Shown here in pieces: positions 22,863-30,800 of a stretch of DNA of 64,000 nt (position 1 is its first letter; each line of letters begins with the position of its first letter). Origin of the DNA: CBDEUK01 sp965250225 (lineage in GTDB: Bacteria; Pseudomonadota; Gammaproteobacteria; Eutrophobiales; Eutrophobiaceae); NCBI GenBank assembly GCA_965250225.1, contig CBDFNQ010000038.1, forward strand, positions 62,001 through 126,000, written 5' to 3'. Under the pieces are notes generated by a model. That model was not told the origin of the DNA. It did not search any database and worked only from the letters and a program-made list of their open reading frames with translations. Position numbers and translations under genes: made by a program.

Positions 22863-25800
22863 TTATTTGACTGCGCTGATAAAAGATGGGATATGCAGGT
22901 ACGATGCCTCTGAACCGTTGCCCCCTATATACGCCTTTTCATCATTGTCATCGGTAATATCGCTGGAAGCCTTATTATCATTGGCTTTGCGCTTGTTTTT
23001 ATCACCCAAACACCCCCCCAACTTGGGGCCAACTTGGCCCCAACTTGACCCACTCTTTTTATTTTTCTCCCCCAACTTTTCAGCATCGTAGTGCTGTTTT
23101 AATGCCTCAATGTCGATCAATCCCATTAATTGCCGTCCCTGATTTTCGTTCTGACCGTCATAGAGTAATTCGTATTGGATGGCTTTGCCCCGACTTCCTG
23201 TATGCACTAACAGGTATTCCATTTCCTGTAGACGGTAACAATGGACTTTGAGTTGGTTATCACTCCAGCCGGTATGTTCTCGTATGTCACGGCGGCTAAA
23301 GTGATAATCTTTTCGTTCTTTATTTTGTTTTTGACAGTGTTCGATCACCATCGTATCTATCAGGGTTAATAACTTTCGGGTTTGTGGCGGCAGTTCGTCC
23401 AGTGTTCTACCTAATATTTCGTGGGCTAATGTGTTCGCAGCTTCAATATCGTTAATCGTAACTTCGACATACTCAATCTGTTTGTTGCTTTGGTTGATTG
23501 TTTTAATATCCCTTTGGTATTGATGTAACAGGGCAATGGTATCAATCAAGGTTAAATATTTTTCGTGGTCTCGTCGTGTGCGGGTTTGATTGTTTAAGAA
23601 GGTTAAGTGCTCGGCATAGGGATTCACAACGGCTAAGGACTTTAATAATCGCTGTGCATTCTGATGTATGGTTAATAGTGTTTCTCGTTCACTTTTTTGT
23701 ATCAGTCCCTCCAGTGTCCGTTTCTTGCGTTGTAGTTGATGTATGGCCTGGGTTTGATCTCTGTCTTCATTCACAGTCAATACCAGACAACGATTCATTA
23801 ATTCTTCATCGACTTCAATGGCAGTCGTGGTTAAAAATATCATCACTGGCCCTTCCACTTTGTATTCCTGGGTGACGAGTTTTCCTGTCTCCGGATCTTT
23901 ACTGGTCGATGCAATCGTCAACTGTCCCTCACTTTGCAAGAGCTTCAACGCATAGGCCGCCTGACTCGCTCCCTCTTCTTCAACGATGGCTAGTACCTTG
24001 TGTTTTAAATCCGTCTCACCCATATAGAACAAACTCTGCCCGGTCATCGCACTGTATTGGCTTTTGTCTTCTTCTGGGATAAAGCGTAATACCGCATCCA
24101 TTAACGAACTCTTACCAGCAGCGGAGGTGCTTTGGATAATAATGGCTAAGGGATTGTCGAGTTTTCTTGATACGGAAGCTAAGTAACCGACTAATGTATT
24201 GGTCGTCTCACCGACAATGCCACAGCGATTAAAATCTTTTTGTATTTTCTTTAGTAGATGTTTCGATTTTAAGAGTTTGAGTGCGTCCTTCTGTTCTTTG
24301 TCGGAGAGTTGATGTGTCGTTGGCTTCGGTGCCTGTGCCTGTTTGATATTGGCTTCCTGGAGTGATTCACATTCCAATAGGACTTTGCCTAAATCACTTT
24401 TTATCACATCTTCATTAATACCCAATTCGATGGATGCCTGTTTGATAAAAATACTTCTCGGTCGTGATTGATACAAGTCTATCGTATCAAGGTGCATTCC
24501 CTTTTCATCCGTTACCATGACATTGATTTTTAATACGTCATAACTTAAGTTTTTTTGTAATCCTCGAACACGATAACGCCGATCATCAAGGTTGATGGTG
24601 ATATCACGCTCGGACACTTCCGTATTAACATCGGTTTTGGATGGTTCAGGTAATGGACTGGCGGGTAATATGTCATTAACCACATTTTCTAATTCAGCAA
24701 CTAAAGAGGATGGCTCTGACACACCAATATTTTTTTCTTCTTTAGTTGCTTCATCATTCATCGATTCTGTGGTGATGGGTTTTTTTCTGCCTGTCCCTAA
24801 CCAAACTGCCGAACGTATCACCACCCCTAAACTTTTGCTCGCCGGTTGAACTTGTAATGCGTATTCATTCGCATCCATGCCTTTAGGAAACTGAATACGG
24901 TAACAATCAAACCCTTCCTTCATTAATTGTTTGGATAATTTATCCACTGCAGTTTCACCAGCTGCATCCCGGTCATAGGCAATCAATATTCTTTCGATGT
25001 TGTATTGTTTGAATGCGGCCAGGTGTTCTTTAGTGAAGCCTTCAATGCCATAGCTGCTTGTAACATTGCGATAACCATGACACCAGAAGGTCAACGCATC
25101 AATCAGAGATTCACATAAAATGATTTCTGATGCATACGGATGTGCGAATGTCGCGAGGTCAGGATGACCAGGAGCGACCTTACAGGCTTTTAATGCTTCA
25201 GCATTAAATATCCCTTTGTGTGGTCCCGGTAAATAGAGGTGTTTCGGTGTGCCGGCCCGCAAACGATCTAATATCTTTCTTCCATAGACTTCGACCACAT
25301 TGTGATGCGTATCTATAACCGGAATGACTATCGAACCGCTAAAATGTTCGTGGCCACTGTCTCGATACAATCCTACCGTCTGCAGTTGTTGCCGTATCGC
25401 TGCGCCTTCTTTGCGCTGGGCATTCGGTAAACGATAACCGATGGTTCGATTTGCAACACCAATTTTAAAATGTTCAATGGCTTCATGGGTAATACCGCGT
25501 TTTTTTAAGTACGCCAGGGCTTCCGTATTTTGTTTTAAGGTCTCGTGATAATAATCAATCACTCGGTTCAGGAGTTTCTGATCTTCAATATCCGTTTTAA
25601 AGGGATTGTCTAATTTTCGGGTAGTGGTACGTTTAACCGGCTTGGCCGCTAAAGAAGGAACGTGATCATTTTGCAATAATTCTACGGCGTGTCTAAAACT
25701 CACACCCTCGGCTTTCATTACCCAGTCGATGACAGAACCACCACTCTGACACGCTCCCAGACAATGCCAGAGGTTTTTTTCTGACGTAATAACTAAGGAG

Positions 25801-25943
25801 GGATCCTTGTCATCGTGGAAGGGACATAAGCCAATCAGATCATGCCCGTGTTTCTTTAATTCAATGCCCTGGGCTTCTGCCAGGCGTTGCAGGGAGATGT
25901 CTGTCTTGAGTCGGTTGATTACATCGTCGGGGATACGTGCCAT
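22863..25943 (-). CDS. CHC2-Toprim-P-loop primase/helicase-like replication protein (unit 3)
   Basis: 1026 residues from ATG 25943, which has GGGAGAAAAG upstream (an ATG at 25964 is less likely). Same domains as the unit 2 protein: CHC2 finger (LCPFHDDKDPSL, HCLGACQSGG), Toprim (ILCESLIDALTF, AYDRDAAGE), P-loop (STSAAGKSS) and winged-helix-like end (WSDNQLKVHCYRLQEMEYLL). It carries about 17 extra residues (VAPGHPDLATFAHPYAS) just before the Toprim motif, encoded by a repeat insertion. The gene is a mosaic: a 163-bp tract is identical to unit 2 while its flanks are diverged. Confidence 0.9.
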   Translation of the reverse strand: MARIPDDVINRLKTDISLQRLAEAQGIELKKHGHDLIGLCPFHDDKDPSLVITSEKNLWHCLGACQSGGSVIDWVMKAEGVSFRHAVELLQNDHVPSLAAKPVKRTTTRKLDNPFKTDIEDQKLLNRVIDYYHETLKQNTEALAYLKKRGITHEAIEHFKIGVANRTIGYRLPNAQRKEGAAIRQQLQTVGLYRDSGHEHFSGSIVIPVIDTHHNVVEVYGRKILDRLRAGTPKHLYLPGPHKGIFNAEALKACKVAPGHPDLATFAHPYASEIILCESLIDALTFWCHGYRNVTSSYGIEGFTKEHLAAFKQYNIERILIAYDRDAAGETAVDKLSKQLMKEGFDCYRIQFPKGMDANEYALQVQPASKSLGVVIRSAVWLGTGRKKPITTESMNDEATKEEKNIGVSEPSSLVAELENVVNDILPASPLPEPSKTDVNTEVSERDITINLDDRRYRVRGLQKNLSYDVLKINVMVTDEKGMHLDTIDLYQSRPRSIFIKQASIELGINEDVIKSDLGKVLLECESLQEANIKQAQAPKPTTHQLSDKEQKDALKLLKSKHLLKKIQKDFNRCGIVGETTNTLVGYLASVSRKLDNPLAIIIQSTSAAGKSSLMDAVLRFIPEEDKSQYSAMTGQSLFYMGETDLKHKVLAIVEEEGASQAAYALKLLQSEGQLTIASTSKDPETGKLVTQEYKVEGPVMIFLTTTAIEVDEELMNRCLVLTVNEDRDQTQAIHQLQRKKRTLEGLIQKSERETLLTIHQNAQRLLKSLAVVNPYAEHLTFLNNQTRTRRDHEKYLTLIDTIALLHQYQRDIKTINQSNKQIEYVEVTINDIEAANTLAHEILGRTLDELPPQTRKLLTLIDTMVIEHCQKQNKERKDYHFSRRDIREHTGWSDNQLKVHCYRLQEMEYLLVHTGSRGKAIQYELLYDGQNENQGRQLMGLIDIEALKQHYDAEKLGEKNKKSGSSWGQVGPKLGGCLGDKNKRKANDNKASSDITDDNDEKAYIGGNGSEASYLHIPSFISAVK
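23020..23052. repeat. Three 11-bp direct repeats (iteron-like), unit 3
   Basis: AACTTGGGGCC, AACTTGGCCCC, AACTTGACCCA, in the same place near the 3' end of the primase gene as the repeats at 15591-15623. Repeat number and period are kept although the units differ. Confidence 0.6.
25128..25178. repeat. 51-bp palindromic repeat inserted in frame in the unit 3 primase
   Basis: Absent from the unit 2 gene at the corresponding place. It contains a TGGTCA-TCC-TGACC hairpin flanked by GTCGC/GCGAC. A related sequence (GATRSATACG...GAATGTCG...GGAGCGACC pattern) occurs at about 21786-21840, so this looks like a dispersed REP-like repeat that landed in the gene without breaking the frame. Confidence 0.6.
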
Positions 25944-26070
25944 TGTCTTTTCTCCCAAATTCATGGATTTGCCAAAAACCTGTCAAGCCCTTTTTTAAAA
26001 AATAACTGGATTGCATATTACTTCGTTTCGTTGTATTGTCAACTTCGTTATGGAAAGTAAGGGTTATCCT

Positions 26071-26469
26071 ATGCAGCACGTTAAACTACCTGAGATGGCA
26101 ACTATGGCGATTTCACCGGATGAACGTGCTTTTTTTGCTGAACTCGGCGCACGTATTGCCGAGCTGCGCAAAGCACAAGGGAGCACCCAAATACAAATGG
26201 CAGATGCACTGGGGGTCTCTCAGCAAACAATTAATTCTTATGAAGTGGCCAGACGACGCATTCCTGTTTCGGCTTTACCTATCTTGGCGCAGTTATTCAA
26301 CTTATCCATTGATGAACTATTGGGGAAACAGTCTAAACAAACGAATGGTAAACGGGGTCCTGCCTCGAAGCTACAACGACAGATTGAACAAATCAGTTCC
26401 TTACCCAGGAGCAAACAGAAATTTGTCAGTGATATGCTCGATACGGTGATCCAACAACAGGCAGGATAG
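26071..26469 (+). CDS. XRE-family transcriptional regulator (unit 3, diverged)
   Basis: 132 residues from ATG 26071 (AAGGG 8-9 bases upstream; a TTG further up would overlap the control region). HTH reads STQIQMADALGVSQQTINSY. The recognition-helix region differs strongly from units 1-2, while the C-terminal block RGPASKLQRQIEQI and PRSKQ is kept. The control region also lacks the TACTCC palindrome. This is the pattern expected of a regulator with changed operator specificity, allowing the unit to be controlled independently. Confidence 0.87.
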   Translation: MQHVKLPEMATMAISPDERAFFAELGARIAELRKAQGSTQIQMADALGVSQQTINSYEVARRRIPVSALPILAQLFNLSIDELLGKQSKQTNGKRGPASKLQRQIEQISSLPRSKQKFVSDMLDTVIQQQAG

Positions 26470-26492
26470 TTTTTAAGGGCTACGACTCCTTA

Positions 26493-26999
26493 TCACTGCT
26501 GGTCACTCATCTCCAAAAATTTCTCTCTAAGTTTTTGAACTGATACTGTGAAATCTCCAAAATTAGTACTTAAAGAGACAAAATAAAACATGGAAGGAAA
26601 GAATGTATTTTTAAATTTTATAAAAAAATGTGCAGTTACGCTGCTAGGGATAACATGTAGTGAAATACTTTTAATATCCTTATATTCTATCTCTATAGTA
26701 TCTAAAGCTCTTATTATCGTAAATTTCTCATTATTTATGATGATTCGCGAAACACTTCTAGAATAGTAATATATAAATAAGCCACCAATAACCAATACTG
26801 AAATAAAATTATAAATATATGAGTGGAATATTTCATTAATAGCTTGATAACCAATTAGACAAAAACAAAACCCTATAAATAATATTAAATTAGATAACCC
26901 TGCTCGAGTAAATTTAGAAGAATCATCAACTACTTTGAAATCAAATACGCTTTCCTTATCCATCAATAAATTATAAAAAACTTTTAGGGATCTTAGCAA
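26493..26999 (-). CDS. Two-helix membrane protein, candidate immunity partner of RHS tip 3
   Basis: 168 residues with two membrane helices (LSNLILFIGFCFCLIGY and FISVLVIGGLFIYYY) followed by a beta-rich cytoplasmic domain of bacterial PH-like type (IIINNEKFTIIRALDTIEIE). The TTG at 26999 overlaps the tip 3 stop; ATG 26960 is an alternative start. It is very AT-rich. Its position directly behind the RHS tip suggests immunity; function is otherwise unknown. Confidence 0.6.
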   Translation of the reverse strand: MLRSLKVFYNLLMDKESVFDFKVVDDSSKFTRAGLSNLILFIGFCFCLIGYQAINEIFHSYIYNFISVLVIGGLFIYYYSRSVSRIIINNEKFTIIRALDTIEIEYKDIKSISLHVIPSSVTAHFFIKFKNTFFPSMFYFVSLSTNFGDFTVSVQKLREKFLEMSDQQ

Positions 27000-27871
27000 T
27001 CATCGCAATCAGGATTTAAATCAGAAATTGCGTCTAATATCCATTGTGGTACGTTCCCTGTGTTCTCACCTGCTGGCCAAGTATAGGTTCCCTGACCTGA
27101 TATGCCAAAGCCACCGCCAGATGCTCCTCCAACGGTACCTCCTGCAAAGGCTCCACTATCTGATGGTCCTGAACCTACAACTGACCCAGCAACACCGCTC
27201 CCAGGTCTTGCAAGAAACCCTGAAACTCCTAAACCAAAGCCAGTTAATTGATTACATTGACCACTTGGAAGATCAATAACTCCTACCTCGCCTGAACCAG
27301 CAGCACCAAAACCAAGCCCTACACCAGCACCTGCAAAACTAAATGCACATAAATCCAAAGTACATGGATCAACAAAAACCATAATTCCAAATTCACCAGC
27401 AAAATAACCTAGACCTGCTTGAACAGATGAGATGTATAAAAGGAATTCTTTAAGACCAAAAAAATCAATGGCATTTATTGGGTTTTGTGAGACATAGCCA
27501 TAAGTACTAATCCCACCATACAACCCAATCGGATCAGATGTGATATACCTTCCAATACTTGGATCATAATACCTGTTCCAATTATAGTGAAGATTGGTCT
27601 CACTATCATAATACTGACCGGGAAAACGGACATTCATCGTAATGATTTCACCGTCCACATCCACATCTTCATTGACGGTGGCTTCCCCAAACGGGTTGTG
27701 ATTGGCCTCCCATACTTTATTTTGATTTTCATCCGTCATCATCTTCGGTGTGCCTAGATGATCGTTATGAACATAGTAGATAGCCGTATCAGCCTGAACT
27801 GTGTTTGTTAAGAAGACTAAACTCATTGTAAGAGCAGAGAGAAATACTTGTGTGTGGATATTGTTTTTCAT
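26993..27871 (-). CDS. RHS core protein with own signal peptide and Gly-rich tip (tip 3)
   Basis: 292 residues. A Sec signal peptide (VFLSALTMSLVFLTNTVQA) is followed directly by YYVHNDHLGTPKMMTDENQN and the RHS core (FPGQYYDSETNLHYNWNRYY, ITSDPIGLYGG). The C-terminal 150 residues are Gly/Ala-rich and hydrophobic, possibly membrane-active. In ordinary RHS proteins this stretch continues the polypeptide after the last YD repeat; here it is a separate ORF whose ATG overlaps the stop of the large RHS gene (TAATG). It is thus a split, translationally coupled and separately exported RHS C-terminus. Confidence 0.82.
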   Translation of the reverse strand: MKNNIHTQVFLSALTMSLVFLTNTVQADTAIYYVHNDHLGTPKMMTDENQNKVWEANHNPFGEATVNEDVDVDGEIITMNVRFPGQYYDSETNLHYNWNRYYDPSIGRYITSDPIGLYGGISTYGYVSQNPINAIDFFGLKEFLLYISSVQAGLGYFAGEFGIMVFVDPCTLDLCAFSFAGAGVGLGFGAAGSGEVGVIDLPSGQCNQLTGFGLGVSGFLARPGSGVAGSVVGSGPSDSGAFAGGTVGGASGGGFGISGQGTYTWPAGENTGNVPQWILDAISDLNPDCDDC

Positions 27872-30800
27872 TATTCTGCCCCTCCTGTGCTAGCCACCAA
27901 CTGAGTAGCAGTACTTTCCTGTAAACTCACCCGTCTATCACGCCATCTCGTTTGATAAACGTAATACGGCTCGCCAAATGCCCAACCAGTTGCCGGATTC
28001 ACAGCGTATTGGTGTGAGTCATCGTCATTCTCCTTTGAAGCCAATCCCAACATGACATCCATATCTTCATCGCTCCACACGGTGCCATCTTCCATAAAGA
28101 TAACCTGATCCATTCGATAGCCATCTCCACCGTTATGATGACGATAGATGACAGCTTTATTACCTGTAGGAGTATGGGTTAGATGTAATCCCTTAAACGC
28201 CCCACGTTCGTTTGGCATCGCTTCAAGGAGAATGTCAGAAGGTAATATGCCATAACCAAAGCGCACACTATCGGTATAATCAATATTGTTTTGAAAACCC
28301 GTATCGTAATTAATAATAAACGCTAAGCCCCAGTCCAAATCTAAATGGAACACATCATGACCGTTATAACCAACGAGTCGATTACGTTCAGTCACACTGG
28401 AACCTGCTCCCCCCGCCATCAATACATCATTACCACCATAAGCATATAAACTGTCGTTTCCTAAGCCGCCTGTCATGATATCTCTACCCTCTGTTCCCTG
28501 AAGAGTATCCCAATTGGATGTACCTTGGATGACATTTTCTTCAACCAAAACCGTTAATAGTTGATTATCTAAATAGATGTACTCTTTTTCCGATATGCCT
28601 GTTGAATTGAGCTCTGCAATAAAATTTCCTGATATATCATATTTATAATAAGATACAGTATTCAGGTTATCTGTTTTCTTGGTTCGTTGATTGTTCGCAT
28701 TATAGATATAGTTTCCCAGTGTTGATGTGCCATCATCAATCGTGTCAATTTGATTAAAATCGTTATAGGTAACAGTGTTACCACCATCCGAAGTCATATT
28801 CCCTACAGCATCATAAATTAATGATGTGGATGCGTTGTTGGTTATACTGTTTAGATGATGATTCGCAGTGCTATATCCATACGCAGTCGTATTTCCATTG
28901 ATGTCTAACGACAAGCGATTGCCCACATCATCATATCCGTAGTCATAAACTTCACTCGTTCCAAGTAGGTTGGCGATGTCTAAACGATTGATGGGATCGT
29001 ACGAAAAGGATTGGTCACGCAGCGTAGCTTGTGTAGATGTATTATCAATGATGTCTTTGATGTTGTTCGCACCATCGTATTGATAACTGATATCTTGTAA
29101 CAAACTACTGACAAGGTTAGTTAAGCGATAATCAGCATCATAACTTTGTGTTTCTACAATCCCATTACCTTGGGTGAAGCTGGTTAATGGACCAAAGGGT
29201 AGATAGCTTGCATTACTGACCAGGATATCGGTTTGTCCGTTGCTGGTTGTTGTAACACTGGTAATTCGTCCAATAGAATTACGAAGGTAATCCACAGTAC
29301 GACCGGATGGATAGGTTGTTTGTATCAATTCATCACGAAGGTTGTAATCGTACCCCGTTGTAAATGTCAAACTGTCTTGTGTGTGTGTCTGATTAGTGAG
29401 ATTGCCTCTAAAATCATACGCGTAGAATGTTGTACCTGATGCATCCGTTATGGTGGTTAATCGTCCTACACCATTTTGACCATTGTTACTTTCATCGTAG
29501 GTATAAGTAACATCCATATCGTTGGGATAATCAATGTAGGTCAATCGATTCAGTTCATCGTAGGAATAATTGATGATGATACCATTAGCATCCGTTTGTT
29601 TAGTACGATTACCTGCGTCATCGTATTCATAGCTTGTGATGCCAGTGTCTGGACTATTCAGCGATAGCAAATTACCTAGATCATCGTAACTGTAGTTGGT
29701 GGAGAGGTTTTCTGGATCAATGACTTGAACCAGTCGGTCAGCTACATCGTAGACGTATTGGGTGGTGATATCGAGATTACCCATGTCCTGAATACTGGAA
29801 GTCAGTCGTCTTAAGTTATCATAACTGTAATCGGTCACAACGCCGTTGCCATCAGTGGTTTTATCCAAGGTGCCGTCGACATCTATATCACTGTCATCAG
29901 TACTGAAATTACGTTGGGTTAAATCCAGACGATTAAAACGGTCATAGGTCTTGCTTAGGTTACGTGTGAGTGTGCTGGTTGTATCGTAAATATCTTCACT
30001 CGTTTGGTTTCCTTCGCTGTCGTAGCTGTATTCAATGTAATTGCCAACATCATCGGTAATACGAGTGAGTTGTTTAGCTGCATCATAAGTAAACGTAGTT
30101 GTACTTGCACTGGAATACCAATCGGCTTGAGTGATGGTCTTCACTTCACCAGTCGGTTCATATGTGAACTTTGTCACTTGGTATATGGCATTGTCTGATC
30201 GAATTAAGCTATCCAGTCGGTCATTCCCTGGATAGTAGGTATAGTAAAGAATTTCACCATTGGGTCTCACTTCATCTTGTATTTTGCCGTTCAGACCATA
30301 TCGAATGTTGTCTCGTTGTATAGTGCCATTGGGTAAAGTGACTTTCTTCAGTCGACCTCGATTCCTTCCTTCATTTGGTGAATCGCTGTAGTACTCAAGT
30401 GTTGTAATATCTGAGACATCAGTACGTGGCCCATCGATTTGCGAAAGTTGTCCATAAGCCCCATTATATTGCCAGGTCGTGGTTCTGGAGATAGGCGTGC
30501 TATCGGGTTGAAATCCAGAGATGGTTCGTGATGTTAAATTGCCATCGTCATCATAGGTAGAGTTGGTCACTTGACAGTTGGTGCCTTCAATACAAGCACC
30601 AAGGGTTGAGGTACTGATAATGGAATGTTCACGTTTCTCAGTGATCTTATTGAAAAAACGCGAGTCATACTCGAAGTCAGTGCGGCGTTTTACATCATTA
30701 TTCCAATATGCTTCTGTAATATAGCTCGGTTGTCCTTTCAGATCGTTGCCAGCGTACTGATCAACAATCCCATTTCTACCAACCCATATAGGAACACCAA

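Larger units (their letters stand above)
21222..26480. mobile_element. Recombinase/primase unit 3 (lacks the 95-residue gene)
   Basis: Structured region X2, recombinase, primase with an in-frame 51-bp insertion, and XRE regulator. Its sequences are clearly diverged from units 1-2 apart from a few identical tracts. The right limit just after the XRE gene is approximate because the hairpin/end sequence seen in the other units is missing. Confidence 0.6.
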
